Made by a program: the position numbers and the translations under genes. The notes under the pieces are model-generated. The model saw nothing but the letters and a program-made list of their open reading frames with translations, was not told the DNA's origin and did no database searches. This document shows positions 27,144-36,112 of a stretch of DNA of 64,000 nt, one piece after another; positions within the stretch are counted from its first letter, which is position 1; the number at the start of each line of letters is the position of its first letter. This DNA comes from Nibribacter koreensis (lineage in GTDB: Bacteria > Bacteroidota > Bacteroidia > Cytophagales > Hymenobacteraceae). The stretch covers positions 620,001 through 684,000 of the forward strand of contig NZ_BAABGX010000001.1 in NCBI RefSeq assembly GCF_039541795.1, in the 5' to 3' direction.

Positions 27144-27173
27144 GGCTTCTTTCCAGAAAGTAGGCCAAAAACG
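27136..27173. repeat. 38-bp palindrome copy (32/38)
   Basis: It lies between pnp and rpoD. The outermost left base and inner arm positions have drifted, and it shares its T-run with the pnp terminator. Confidence 0.93.
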
Positions 27174-27278
27174 GATGATTCAAGGCTATCTTGAGGACAA
27201 GAGAACTTTTGGAGCCTAGGAGGGTGTTATCTCACCAGCCTATATAACACAGAAATACACAGATAGAAATACACTCCA

Positions 27279-28142
27279 ATGAGACAGCTGAAAATAAGCA
27301 AGCAGATTACCAACCGTGAGAGCCAGTCCCTGGATAAGTATCTTCAGGAAATTGGAAAGGTAGACTTGCTCACTCCGGATGAGGAGGTAACGCTTGCCCA
27401 GCGCATCAGAGAAGGTGACCAGTTCGCCCTCGAGAAATTAACCAAGGCCAACCTTCGCTTCGTAGTGTCGGTGGCCAAGCAATACCAGAACCAGGGCTTG
27501 TCTCTGGGTGATTTAATCAATGAAGGCAATCTTGGTTTGATCAAAGCCGCCAAGCGTTTTGATGAGACCCGTGGTTTCAAATTTATCTCTTACGCCGTTT
27601 GGTGGATCCGTCAGTCTATTTTGCAGGCCTTGGCTGAGCAGTCTAGAATTGTGCGTTTGCCATTGAACAGAGTAGGTTCTTTGAACAAAATCTCTAAATC
27701 CTTCTCAGAGCTGGAGCAGAAGTTTGAGCGGGAGCCGTCTCCAGAAGAAATCGCCGAAGTTCTAGAGTTGACTACTGCCGAGGTAGTGGATACGCTGAAG
27801 ATCTCTGGTCGTCACGTGTCTGTAGATGCGCCGTTCGTGCAGGGTGAGGAAAACCGTCTGTTGGACGTACTGGAAAACGAAGACGAAGAGTCTCCGGACA
27901 CTGGTTTGATGAACGATTCCTTGCGCAAAGAAGTACAACGCGCCCTTTCTACCTTGACCAAGCGCGAGGCAGACGTGATTACGCTATACTTTGGATTGAA
28001 CGGGGAGCATTCTTTGACCTTAGAAGAGATTGGCGAAAAATTCAACTTGACCCGTGAGCGCGTGCGCCAAATCAAGGAGAAAGCCATTAGAAGACTGCGT
28101 CATACATCCCGTAGCAAAGCGTTGAAACCATATTTAGGATAA
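27279..28142 (+). CDS. rpoD: primary RNA polymerase sigma factor (short Bacteroidota type)
   Basis: A 287-residue sigma-70 lacking the large region 1.1 of proteobacterial RpoD, as is usual in Bacteroidota. Region 1.2 (DKYLQEIGKVDLLTPDEEVTLA in parts), region 2 (ANLRFVVSVAKQYQ, RGFKFISYAVWWIRQSI), region 3 and region 4 with its helix-turn-helix (LTLEEIGEKFNLTRERVRQIKEKA in parts) are all present. It would read the TTTG/TAnnTTTG promoters seen here. The rpsO-pnp-rpoD order is common in the phylum. Confidence 0.95.
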   Translation: MRQLKISKQITNRESQSLDKYLQEIGKVDLLTPDEEVTLAQRIREGDQFALEKLTKANLRFVVSVAKQYQNQGLSLGDLINEGNLGLIKAAKRFDETRGFKFISYAVWWIRQSILQALAEQSRIVRLPLNRVGSLNKISKSFSELEQKFEREPSPEEIAEVLELTTAEVVDTLKISGRHVSVDAPFVQGEENRLLDVLENEDEESPDTGLMNDSLRKEVQRALSTLTKREADVITLYFGLNGEHSLTLEEIGEKFNLTRERVRQIKEKAIRRLRHTSRSKALKPYLG

Positions 28143-28158
28143 GCCTTTAGTACATCCT

Positions 28159-28197
28159 TAAAAAGCCTTGGCTCTTACCAGCCGAGGCTTTTTTTAT
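28159..28197 (+). terminator. intrinsic terminator of rpoD
   Basis: AAAAGCCTTGGCT pairs with AGCCGAGGCTTTT around a seven-base loop and runs into seven Ts. Confidence 0.9.
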
Positions 28198-28235
28198 TGC
28201 CTTCGGCGCAAAAACCTTACAGGAAATGAGAAAGT

Positions 28236-28273
28236 CGTTTTTAGCCTAATTCCTAGAAAATAAGCCAAAAACG
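28236..28273. repeat. 38-bp palindrome copy (31/38)
   Basis: It lies 39 bases after the rpoD terminator, between tandem genes. Several changes are paired in the two arms (TTAGCC with... GCCAAAAA partly), so some symmetry persists. Confidence 0.92.
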
Positions 28274-28379
28274 AAAGGTTACTCCTTGTAAATTAAGTAG
28301 GTACACAGGTTAGAGGCTAGTAGCAGGGGAGGTCAAAGAATTTATTTGTAATATTGCACTCCCATTTTTTTTACCTGAT

Positions 28380-29324
28380 ATGGAAACCCAGAAGGAAAAA
28401 GTAAAGTGTTTGATCATAGGGTCTGGACCGGCGGGCTACACTGCCGCAATCTATGCCTCCAGAGCTGGCTTGAAACCCGTGATGTACCAAGGCTTGCAAC
28501 CCGGCGGCCAGTTGACCATCACCAATGACGTGGAGAACTACCCAGGTTATCCAACCGGCATCAATGGTCCGCAGATGATGGAAGATTTCAAACAGCAGGC
28601 AGAACGCTTCGGGACAGATGTTAGATATGGTATTGCCACCTCGGTAGATTTTTCGGGCAAACCCCATAGAGTGACCATTGATGAGCAGACAGAGATAGAG
28701 GCAGACACGGTAATTTTGGCTACTGGCGCCTCAGCTAAATGGTTAGGCCTTGAGTCAGAAGCCAGACTGAATGGGAGCGGCGTTTCTGCCTGCGCCGTGT
28801 GCGACGGTTTCTTTTACCGCGGGCAAGAGGTGGCCATTGTAGGCGCCGGAGACACCGCCTGCGAGGAAGCCCACTACCTGTCTAACCTTTGCTCTAAAGT
28901 ATACATGATTGTAAGACGTGACGAGATGCGCGCCTCTCAGATCATGCAGAACCGCGTCAAGAACACCCCTAACATTGAAATTCTGTGGAACAGTGTCACG
29001 GAAGAGATTTTAGGTGAGCACGCCGTGGAAGGTGCCAAAATCAAAAACACCGTCACCGGCGAGACGACAGAAATTAAAGTGACTGGCTTCTTTGTGGCCA
29101 TTGGGCATGAGCCCAACTCCAAGATTTTTCAGCCTTACCTGGAGCATGATGAGAGTGGCTATTTAAAGACCATTCCGGGTACGTCAAAAACCAACGTAGA
29201 CGGCGTATTTGCCTGCGGCGATGTGCAGGACAACGTGTACCGCCAAGCCGTGACGGCCGCCGGTACGGGCTGTATGGCGGCCCTGGACGCCGAGCGTTAT
29301 TTGGCCTCTTTGGAAGATCATTAA
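28380..29324 (+). CDS. trxB: thioredoxin-disulfide reductase
   Basis: A 314-residue FAD/NADPH flavoenzyme that reduces thioredoxin. The FAD-binding GSGPAGYTAAIYASRAG, the redox pair C138-x-x-C141 in ACAVCDGF, the NADPH-binding GAGDTACEEA and the C-terminal FACGDVQDNVYRQAVTAAG (in parts) are all intact. The length is normal. It is flanked by the repeat at 28236 and its own terminator, so probably monocistronic. Confidence 0.95.
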   Translation: METQKEKVKCLIIGSGPAGYTAAIYASRAGLKPVMYQGLQPGGQLTITNDVENYPGYPTGINGPQMMEDFKQQAERFGTDVRYGIATSVDFSGKPHRVTIDEQTEIEADTVILATGASAKWLGLESEARLNGSGVSACAVCDGFFYRGQEVAIVGAGDTACEEAHYLSNLCSKVYMIVRRDEMRASQIMQNRVKNTPNIEILWNSVTEEILGEHAVEGAKIKNTVTGETTEIKVTGFFVAIGHEPNSKIFQPYLEHDESGYLKTIPGTSKTNVDGVFACGDVQDNVYRQAVTAAGTGCMAALDAERYLASLEDH

Positions 29325-29332
29325 TTAGAAAG

Positions 29333-29382
29333 ACAAGCCTCTGTTCTTGCGTGTGCAATAAAACAGGGGCTTGTTCAGTTTT
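29333..29382 (+). terminator. intrinsic terminator of trxB
   Basis: ACAAGCC-T-CTGTT pairs with AACAG-G-GGCTTGT around an 18-base loop, followed by a broken T-run (CAGTTTT). Confidence 0.7.
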
Positions 29383-29429
29383 AAGTCCGGATGCAGAAAC
29401 TGCTCTGCCCCGGAGATGAAGAGAATTGA

Positions 29430-30482
29430 ATGCTTTTAAGAAAAATACCTTTCTTCTTGTTACTAAGTCTTTGCACCCTGCTGGGGCAGCAGGCGGCCGT
29501 AGCCCAAAAAGGAGTTAAGAAGGACCTGTTCAAAGGCAAAGCGCCCAAGATCAAATACGTAAAGCCAGACACGACAGTCCTCATCAAGCATGAGGAGCTG
29601 CAGGACAATTCAGATAAGAAGAAAGCTGGGTTTAGCCCGGTGCGCAAGCTGTCCATTGTGAGCGAGGACACCAGTTCTTTGAACCTGGGAGAGCAGAGCA
29701 TAGTGGAAATGTCTGAAGAGGTGCAGATGAACGACAGCGTCTGGGTGAAGATTGCCGGGTATTACGCCATTTGGGACACCCATAACATCAACCCCTACAG
29801 GAAAGACGGTCGCACGCTCAAAGAGACCGTTCCCATTAAACTGGTAGACCCAGAAAAGAACCACCATTACAAAATGCCGCTGGTAAAGACGCCGGTAACC
29901 TCAGACTTTGGGTTTAGAGGCTACCGTTGGCATTATGGCACCGACCTGGACCTGGACACCGGTGACTCTGTAAAAGCGGCGTTTGACGGCGTAGTGCGTA
30001 TCTCTAAGTGGGACGGCGGCGGTTACGGAAACTATCTGGTAGTGCGCCACGTGAACGGGTTGGAGACCTTGTACGGTCACTTAAGCAAAGCTCTTGTAAA
30101 GCCGGGCCAACTAGTGAAAGCTGGACAGTTACTAGGCAAAGGTGGAAGCACCGGCCGGAGCTCTGGTCCTCACTTACACTATGAGGTACGCTATGAAGGC
30201 AACCCCATTGATCCAGAGGAAATCTACAACTTCCCGGATTATTTGCTTAAGGGCAATAACTTTGAAGTCACCTCGGCGCTGTTCAACTATTATAACAAGA
30301 CCAAGCGTTCTTCTTCACAGCCTTCCAAAGCCAGGAGAACCGTGTACCATAAAGTAAGGAGCGGCGAAGTGCTGGGTTCAATTGCCCGTAAGTATGGCGT
30401 GCCCATTTCGCAAATAACGCGTCTGAACAGAATCTCCACCAGAACCACTTTGAAGGTAGGCCGTAGTCTACGCATAAAATAA
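29430..30482 (+). CDS. M23-family peptidoglycan endopeptidase with C-terminal LysM
   Basis: A 350-residue secreted protein with a signal peptide (IPFFLLLSLCTLLGQQAAVA). The LytM domain covers about residues 150-275: RWHYGTDLDL supplies the zinc His and Asp, LYGHLS and GPHLHYEVR supply the remaining histidines, so it should be an active murein endopeptidase. A LysM domain (YHKVRSGEVLGSIARKYG in part, ending LKVGRSLRIK) at residues 305-350 would bind peptidoglycan. Usual members cut cross-links during growth or division. It precedes bshB1 by 14 bases and is probably cotranscribed with it. Confidence 0.93.
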   Translation: MLLRKIPFFLLLSLCTLLGQQAAVAQKGVKKDLFKGKAPKIKYVKPDTTVLIKHEELQDNSDKKKAGFSPVRKLSIVSEDTSSLNLGEQSIVEMSEEVQMNDSVWVKIAGYYAIWDTHNINPYRKDGRTLKETVPIKLVDPEKNHHYKMPLVKTPVTSDFGFRGYRWHYGTDLDLDTGDSVKAAFDGVVRISKWDGGGYGNYLVVRHVNGLETLYGHLSKALVKPGQLVKAGQLLGKGGSTGRSSGPHLHYEVRYEGNPIDPEEIYNFPDYLLKGNNFEVTSALFNYYNKTKRSSSQPSKARRTVYHKVRSGEVLGSIARKYGVPISQITRLNRISTRTTLKVGRSLRIK

Positions 30483-30496
30483 GCAATTCCTCTTCT

Positions 30497-31225
30497 ATGA
30501 AACTAGACTTGTTGGCGTTTGCCTCCCATCCAGATGACGCTGAGTTAGGGTGCGTGGGTACCATTCTGGCGCATAAGGCCCAAGGCAAAAAAGTGGGAGT
30601 CATAGACTTGACCCGCGGCGAGCTAGGCACCAGAGGAACCCCAGAGACCAGAGCGCAGGAATCTGCCGACGCTACCAGAATCTTAGGGTTGGATGCCCGC
30701 GAGAATTTAGGCCTGGCAGATGGTTTTTTTAGAAACGATGAGGAGAGCCAGCGCAAGGTCATTGCCATGGTGCGCAAGTACCGTCCAGAGATAGTTTTAC
30801 TAAACGCCATTCATGACCGTCACCCAGACCATGGCCGCGGCAGTCAGTTGGTGTCTGAGGCTTGCTTTTATTCAGGCTTGCGGCAGGTGAAAACCCAAGA
30901 TGAGGCAGGAGTGGAGCAGGAAGCATGGCGGCCTAAGGCGGTGTACCATTACATTCAGGACAGGCTCATCACGCCAGACCTCATTGTAGACGTGACGCCT
31001 TTTTGGGAGCAGAAGGTAGAAGCCATCAGAGCCTTCAAATCGCAGTTCTTCACCACGCCCAATCCAGAGGACAACGAGCCTGCCACCTATATCTCCAGCC
31101 CAGAGTTCATGCGGTTCATTGAGGCCAGAGCCTTGGAATTGGGCCATGCCATTGGCGTGACCTACGGCGAAGGCTTTACCAAAGAAAGACACTTAGGCGT
31201 AAAAAGCCTTTTTGATTTACTCTAA
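30497..31225 (+). CDS. bshB1: bacillithiol biosynthesis deacetylase BshB1
   Basis: A 242-residue zinc-dependent LmbE-like deacetylase that converts GlcNAc-malate to GlcN-malate in bacillithiol synthesis. The metal site HPDDAE is at residues 11-16, LTRGELGTRGT follows, and DRHPDHGRG near residue 105 supplies further histidines. The length matches the BshB1 group of Bacteroidota. No other bsh gene is in the window. It ends close to a palindrome with an extended stem. Confidence 0.94.
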   Translation: MKLDLLAFASHPDDAELGCVGTILAHKAQGKKVGVIDLTRGELGTRGTPETRAQESADATRILGLDARENLGLADGFFRNDEESQRKVIAMVRKYRPEIVLLNAIHDRHPDHGRGSQLVSEACFYSGLRQVKTQDEAGVEQEAWRPKAVYHYIQDRLITPDLIVDVTPFWEQKVEAIRAFKSQFFTTPNPEDNEPATYISSPEFMRFIEARALELGHAIGVTYGEGFTKERHLGVKSLFDLL

Positions 31226-31251
31226 TATATTCTCCTGAAAAGATAGAGCTC

Positions 31252-31289
31252 CGTTTTTGGCCTGTTTTACAGAAAACAGGCCAAAAACG
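31252..31289. repeat. 38-bp palindrome copy (37/38), stem extended by AGAGCTC
   Basis: It lies between convergent genes. The symmetry continues outward (AGAGCTC on the left, its complement on the right), giving a perfect stem to 31246-31295. This makes it the strongest hairpin of the family here. Confidence 0.95.
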
Positions 31290-31318
31290 GAGCTCTTTGC
31301 GTTGGTAATAGTACCTGA

Positions 31319-32833
31319 CTATTTTAATCTATTCTTGCGCCAGTCAGACATGCCGCTACTAGCTTGAGCAGAAGCTTCAGTTGCTGTGGCCGTTTGCCCT
31401 GTCTTAGCCTGTCCAGAGAAGATAGCGGCCAAGACGGCGGCAATCTCTTCTTCCTCTGGATTTGATTTCGATTTCAGGACAGACGGATCTGTGAAGTAAC
31501 GGTTGATGAACTTGGTGTCAAAGTTACCTGATCTAAACGCCTCATGCTCCATCACAAACTTACCGAACGGTAGGGTGGTTTCAATACCCGTGATCTGGTA
31601 TTCGTCAATGGCCCTGATCATCTTCTCAATGGCTTCCTGGCGGTCTTTGCCATAGGTCACCAGCTTGGCGATCATGGGGTCATAGTAGATGGGAATCTCC
31701 ATGCCTTCCTCAAAACCGTCGTCCACGCGCACGCCCAAACCCTGCGGACGCTTGTAGGTGGTCAAGGTTCCAATGTCTGGCAAGAAGTTGTTGGTAGGAT
31801 CCTCGGCGTACACGCGCAGTTCCATGGCGTGGCCCGTAATGGTCAGGTCCTCCTGGGTGAAAGAAAGTGGTTCGCCCTGGGCTACTTTGATTTGTTCTTT
31901 TACCAAGTCAAGTCCTGTGATTTGTTCGGTTACCGGGTGTTCCACCTGCAGACGGGTGTTCATCTCCAGGAAGTAGAAGTTCAGGTTCTCATCTACCAAG
32001 AACTCCACGGTACCGGCACCCTTGTAGTTACAGGCCTTGGCTACGTTCACGGCACAGCGGCCCATCTCGGCACGCAATTTTGGGGTTAAGATGGCAGAAG
32101 GAGCTTCTTCAATCACTTTCTGGTGACGGCGCTGGATGGAGCATTCGCGCTCAAACAAATGCACAATGTTGCCATGAGTGTCACCTAATACTTGTATCTC
32201 TATGTGACGCGGCGAGCCGATGTATTTCTCAATGAACACAGAGCCGTCACCAAACGCAGAGGTTGCCTCACTTACTGCCATGGACATCTGCTGTTCAAAC
32301 TCCTCTACGTTCTCCACCACGCGCATCCCTTTACCGCCGCCGCCGGCGCTGGCTTTGATCAAAATGGGGAATCCAATGCTGGTAGCAATGGTCTTGGCTT
32401 CTTCCACGTCCGTGATGGCCCCTTCGGTGCCCGGCACCATGGGAATGTTGTACGTGGCCACGGCGGCCTTGGCGGCCAGCTTACTGCCCATCAGGTCAAT
32501 GGCTTCGGGTGATGGTCCAATGAAGATGATCCCCGCTTCCTCGGCCATTTTAGCGAAGCCCGCATTCTCAGAAAGGAACCCGTAGCCGGGGTGAATAGCA
32601 TCTACGCCCAGATTTTTACAAACCTCTAAGATGACGTCCCCGCGCAGATAGGATTGATTGGAAGGGGGAGGACCTACGCAAACGGCCTCGTCGGCAAAAC
32701 GCACGTGTAGGGCCTGGCGATCGGCCTCTGAGTAGATGGCAACGGTTTTAATGCCCATTTCCTTGGCAGAGCGCATGACGCGCAAAGCAATCTCGCCGCG
32801 GTTGGCCACTAATATTTTATTTATTTTTTTCAT
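31319..32833 (-). CDS. accC: acyl-CoA carboxylase biotin carboxylase subunit
   Basis: A 504-residue ATP-grasp enzyme that carboxylates biotin using bicarbonate. I begin at the ATG giving MKKINKILVANRGEIA; a TTG two codons upstream is less likely. The glycine-rich loop SAGGGGKGM, the FEREC/SIQRRHQK block, and the MNTRLQVEHPVTE motif are intact. The last about 45 residues (Ala/Thr/Ser-rich, ending MSDWRKNRLK) extend beyond AccC proper and are typical of carboxylases acting with acyl-CoA carboxyltransferases in Bacteroidota. No biotin carrier or carboxyltransferase gene is nearby, so acetyl- versus propionyl-CoA use is open. Confidence 0.92.
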   Translation of the reverse strand: MKKINKILVANRGEIALRVMRSAKEMGIKTVAIYSEADRQALHVRFADEAVCVGPPPSNQSYLRGDVILEVCKNLGVDAIHPGYGFLSENAGFAKMAEEAGIIFIGPSPEAIDLMGSKLAAKAAVATYNIPMVPGTEGAITDVEEAKTIATSIGFPILIKASAGGGGKGMRVVENVEEFEQQMSMAVSEATSAFGDGSVFIEKYIGSPRHIEIQVLGDTHGNIVHLFERECSIQRRHQKVIEEAPSAILTPKLRAEMGRCAVNVAKACNYKGAGTVEFLVDENLNFYFLEMNTRLQVEHPVTEQITGLDLVKEQIKVAQGEPLSFTQEDLTITGHAMELRVYAEDPTNNFLPDIGTLTTYKRPQGLGVRVDDGFEEGMEIPIYYDPMIAKLVTYGKDRQEAIEKMIRAIDEYQITGIETTLPFGKFVMEHEAFRSGNFDTKFINRYFTDPSVLKSKSNPEEEEIAAVLAAIFSGQAKTGQTATATEASAQASSGMSDWRKNRLK

Positions 32834-32925
32834 CGTCAAAAGTCCATTCAGTTTGATACTTCAAAGAAATGCCTTTCTGTGGTAAGATAAAAGCCATAAG
32901 ATTAAATCATCTTGCAAAAGCCTGC

Positions 32926-32956
32926 TTTGCATTTGACCACAATCAATGTAAATTTG
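32926..32956 (+). promoter_or_regulatory. promoter of the alpha-oxoamine synthase gene
   Basis: TTTG (32926-32929), 19 bases, TAAATTTG (32949-32956): an exact match to the Bacteroidota consensus in the divergent spacer. It implies a 5' leader of about 80 bases. Confidence 0.75.
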
Positions 32957-33042
32957 CAGGTCTTTATGCGCTAAACTGTGCCTTGACAATTACAGGACGG
33001 ATTTCGTCTTGGTGATCTTCAACCGCCTTAATTTTATCTAAA

Positions 33043-34281
33043 GTGGATTTATTTGAAAAGTTATTAGCCAACCGCGGACCGCTTGGCAGCCATTCTCACT
33101 ACGCTCATGGTTATTTCACGTTCCCTAAATTAGAAGGAGAGATTGCTCCCCGCATGACCTTTAGGGGCAAACAGGTGTTGACCTGGAGCTTGAATAACTA
33201 TTTGGGCTTAGCCAACCACCCAGAAGTGCGCAAGGCAGACGCTGACGCCGCCGCTGAGTTTGGAATGGCCTTACCCATGGGCGCCCGCATCATGTCTGGT
33301 AACTCAAATAACCACGAGCGCTTAGAAAGCGAGCTAGCCGAGTTTGTGCAGAAGGAAGATGCTTTCTTGCTGAACTTTGGGTACCAAGGAGTAGTGTCAA
33401 TCATTGATGCCTTAGTAGACCGCCATGACGTGATTGTGTATGACGCCGAGTCACACGCCTGTATCATTGACGGTGTGCGTCTGCACCAAGGCAAGCGTTT
33501 TGTGTACCAGCACAATGATATGGAAAGCTTAGAGAAGCAATTACAACGTGCCACTCGCTTAACGAATGAGTCAGGTGGGGCAATCCTCGTGATTTCTGAG
33601 GGTGTGTTTGGCATGAGCGGCAACCTAGGTGACCTCAAAGGCATTGTAGCCCTTAAAGAGAAATACAGTTTTAGATTGTTCATTGATGATGCCCACGGGT
33701 TTGGTACCATGGGTGAGACCGGTGCCGGCACTGGAGAGCACCTGGGCGTGCAGGACGGCATTGACATCTACTTCTCTACCTTTGCCAAGTCTATGGCCAG
33801 CATTGGCGCGTTTGTAGCCAGTAATGAAGATGTGATTACCTATCTGCGCTACAACATGCGCTCTCAGACCTATGCCAAGTCATTGCCTATGACACTGGTG
33901 GTGGGTGCCTTGAAGCGTTTAGAGTTATTGCGTTCTAAGCCTGAGTTAAAAGAAAACCTTTGGACCATTGTAAAGGCGTTGCAATCTGGTCTGCGTGAGA
34001 AAGGGTTCAATATTGGCACCACTACCTCACCTGTAACGCCTGTGTTGTTGAACGGTCAGATTCCGGACGCTACCGCCTTGACGTTGGACCTGCGTGAGAA
34101 CTACAACATCTTCTGTTCTATTGTGGTGTACCCAGTGGTACCTAAGGACGTGATCATGTTACGCTTGATTCCTACGGCTGCGCACACTCTGGAGGACGTA
34201 GCGGAGACCATCGCTGCGTTTGAGGCCATCGCTTCTAAACTAGACAAGGGTCTTTACTCTAAAACTTCGGTTACGGCCTAG
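33043..34281 (+). CDS. PLP-dependent alpha-oxoamine synthase (serine palmitoyltransferase/KBL-like)
   Basis: A 412-residue fold-type I enzyme starting at GTG. SLNNYLGLANHPEV, the MSGNSNNHERLE block, DAESHACIIDGVR, IDDAHGFGTMGETG and the lysine in FSTFAKSMASIGAFVAS (Schiff base) are the family landmarks. Members condense an amino acid with an acyl-CoA: serine palmitoyltransferase, 2-amino-3-ketobutyrate ligase, or BioF. In Bacteroidota the sphingolipid enzyme is a common answer, but the segment around NMRSQTYAKSLP differs from the Bacteroides and Sphingobacterium enzymes I recall, so the substrate is left open. Confidence 0.88.
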   Translation: MDLFEKLLANRGPLGSHSHYAHGYFTFPKLEGEIAPRMTFRGKQVLTWSLNNYLGLANHPEVRKADADAAAEFGMALPMGARIMSGNSNNHERLESELAEFVQKEDAFLLNFGYQGVVSIIDALVDRHDVIVYDAESHACIIDGVRLHQGKRFVYQHNDMESLEKQLQRATRLTNESGGAILVISEGVFGMSGNLGDLKGIVALKEKYSFRLFIDDAHGFGTMGETGAGTGEHLGVQDGIDIYFSTFAKSMASIGAFVASNEDVITYLRYNMRSQTYAKSLPMTLVVGALKRLELLRSKPELKENLWTIVKALQSGLREKGFNIGTTTSPVTPVLLNGQIPDATALTLDLRENYNIFCSIVVYPVVPKDVIMLRLIPTAAHTLEDVAETIAAFEAIASKLDKGLYSKTSVTA

Positions 34282-34321
34282 AAAAGCGGTTCTTTTCTGA
34301 AAAAGTGCCCTCAGTAATTTT

Positions 34322-34352
34322 TTTGCACCTTATTTTATAATTCCTATATTAG
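34322..34352 (+). promoter_or_regulatory. promoter of the Hc1-like gene
   Basis: TTTG (34322-34325), 19 bases, TATATTAG (34345-34352): one base from the full consensus TTTG-N19-TAnnTTTG, 40 bases before the start codon. Confidence 0.7.
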
Positions 34353-34392
34353 AGCCATAAAACGAATTGTTAAACCTTAAAAACAAGCTCTA

Positions 34393-34584
34393 ATGAACAA
34401 TTTTTCTAAAATTAAGGACCTAGTTCTGTCTCTAGAAGGTGACTTTGAGAAGTTCTATGACAAAAAGAATTCTGCTGCTGGTACGCGCGTAAGAAAAGGT
34501 ATGCAGGATTTGAAAAACATGGCTCAGGACATCCGTAAGGAGGTTCAGGACATGAAGAACGCTGAAGGCGCTGACAAGAAATAA
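34393..34584 (+). CDS. histone H1-like protein Hc1
   Basis: A 63-residue basic, helical protein. The pattern FSKIKDLVLSLEGDFEKFYD (in part), AAGTRVRKGMQDLKNMAQDIRKE (in part) and a Lys-rich C-terminus matches the Hc1 family. It is a small nucleoid protein abundant in many Bacteroidota and related to chlamydial Hc1. The strong promoter just upstream and the symmetrical terminator downstream fit a highly expressed single gene. Binding sequence or targets are unknown. Confidence 0.92.
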   Translation: MNNFSKIKDLVLSLEGDFEKFYDKKNSAAGTRVRKGMQDLKNMAQDIRKEVQDMKNAEGADKK

Positions 34585-34607
34585 GTTGCTAACCAGCAAT
34601 AAGTTAT

Positions 34608-34642
34608 AAAAAAAGGCAGGTGTAAAAACCTGCCTTTTTTTA
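34608..34642. terminator. bidirectional terminator between Hc1 and tyrS
   Basis: AAAAAAAGGCAGG and CCTGCCTTTTTTT pair around TGTAAAAA. The genes on either side converge on it. Confidence 0.92.
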
Positions 34643-34665
34643 TGCTTCAGCCATACGGCTTGTAT

Positions 34666-35970
34666 CTATAGTGCTTTCACTAAATAGTAGTTCTTTTTAC
34701 CCTTTTGCACCACCAGGTATTTGCCCTGTAACAGGTCTGAGGTGATGTTTTCGTCTGGTTTGGCCACCTTCTGGCGGTTAATGCTCACGCCGCCGTTCTG
34801 GATCATTTTCTTGGCCTCACCCTTAGACTCGAAAATCTGGTTTTGGGTCATTTCAGACAAGAAATCCACCGCCTGGGCGCCGTTGGCTAAATTTTCTTTA
34901 GAAATTTCTATCTGCGGTACACCCTCAAAAACGGCCATCAGGGTAGACTCTGGCAAACTGCGCAGGGTCTCCAAATCTCCTTTCCCAAATAGGATCTGGG
35001 AGGCTTCAACGGCTTGTTCATAGTCTTCAAGTGAGTGCACCGTGGTGGTCACTTCCTTGGCCAATGCCTTTTGCAAGACGCGTAGGTGCGGTGCTTGTGC
35101 GTGCTCTTCCACCAGCGCGGCAATCTCTTCCTGGGTTAGCAAGGTAAAGCGCTTAATCAGGTTCTCAGCCTCGTCGTCACCCACATTCAGCCAGAATTGG
35201 TAGAACTTGTATGGGCTGGTCATGTTGGGGTCTAGCCACACGTTGCCACTCTCAGACTTACCAAACTTGCTGCCGTCTGCCTTTGTCACCAAAGGCGTAG
35301 TAAGGGCGTAGGCTTTGCCGCCTTCCATGCGACGGATCAGTTCTGTGCCCGAGGTGATGTTCCCCCACTGGTCAGAGCCACCCATCTGTAGGCGCACGTT
35401 CTTGTGCTTGTACAGGTGCATGTAGTCATAGCCTTGCAAGAGCTGGTAAGAGAACTCGGTGAAAGAAAGACCTTCGGCGCCGTCTTCGCCTTCTTGGGCG
35501 GTGATGCGCTTCTTAACAGAGTCTTTCTTCATCATGTAGTTCACTGTGAGGTGCTTGCCCACATTACGCAGGAAATCCAGGAAGGAAAAATCTTTAAACC
35601 AGTCGTAGTTGTTGACCATCTCGGCAGCGTTGGGCACATCCCCGAAGTTCAGGAACTTCTCCAGCTGCTTCTTGATGCCATTCTGGTTGTCGCGCAGCAC
35701 CTCCTCAGACAGGAGATTGCGCTCAGCTGACTTTCCAGACGGGTCCCCAATCATGCCCGTGGCACCGCCTACCAACGCGACAGGCTTGTGGCCGGCACGC
35801 TGCAGGTGCACCAACAGCATAATGGTGGCCAGGTTGCCTATGTGCAGGGAAGAGGCCGTAGGATCAAAGCCTATATAGGCCGTGGTCATCTCTTTCTGGA
35901 GTTGCTCTTCTGTGCCTGGCATGGTGTCCTGTAACATCCCGCGCCAGCGCAGTTCTTCAATCAAATTCAT
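34666..35970 (-). CDS. tyrS: tyrosyl-tRNA synthetase
   Basis: A class I synthetase of about 434 residues. I start at the ATG giving MNLIEELRWRGML, as usual in the phylum; an ATG three codons upstream and a TTG further out are possible. The HIGH-like SLHIGN motif, the tyrosine pocket (YDYMHLY, QMGGSDQWGNI) and the KFGKS form of the KMSKS loop are clear. An S4 RNA-binding domain ends the protein (GGVSINRQKVAKPDE). It is separated from its upstream neighbour by a palindrome at 36052. Confidence 0.95.
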   Translation of the reverse strand: MNLIEELRWRGMLQDTMPGTEEQLQKEMTTAYIGFDPTASSLHIGNLATIMLLVHLQRAGHKPVALVGGATGMIGDPSGKSAERNLLSEEVLRDNQNGIKKQLEKFLNFGDVPNAAEMVNNYDWFKDFSFLDFLRNVGKHLTVNYMMKKDSVKKRITAQEGEDGAEGLSFTEFSYQLLQGYDYMHLYKHKNVRLQMGGSDQWGNITSGTELIRRMEGGKAYALTTPLVTKADGSKFGKSESGNVWLDPNMTSPYKFYQFWLNVGDDEAENLIKRFTLLTQEEIAALVEEHAQAPHLRVLQKALAKEVTTTVHSLEDYEQAVEASQILFGKGDLETLRSLPESTLMAVFEGVPQIEISKENLANGAQAVDFLSEMTQNQIFESKGEAKKMIQNGGVSINRQKVAKPDENITSDLLQGKYLVVQKGKKNYYLVKAL

Positions 35971-36051
35971 GTAGCTCATTTTTAACCTGGTCAAAGATAC
36001 GTTACATCTTTTAATTTGACAGAAGCAAGTACAGGCAGGAGGGATGCTTGT

Positions 36052-36089
36052 CGTTTTTTGCCTGTTTTCCAGAAATCAGCCCGAAAACG
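36052..36089. repeat. 38-bp palindrome copy (34/38)
   Basis: It lies between two minus-strand genes, downstream of the MutS-like gene and about 80 bases upstream of tyrS. Confidence 0.94.
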
Positions 36090-36112
36090 AAAAATATCTT
36101 GGTAGTTAAGTT

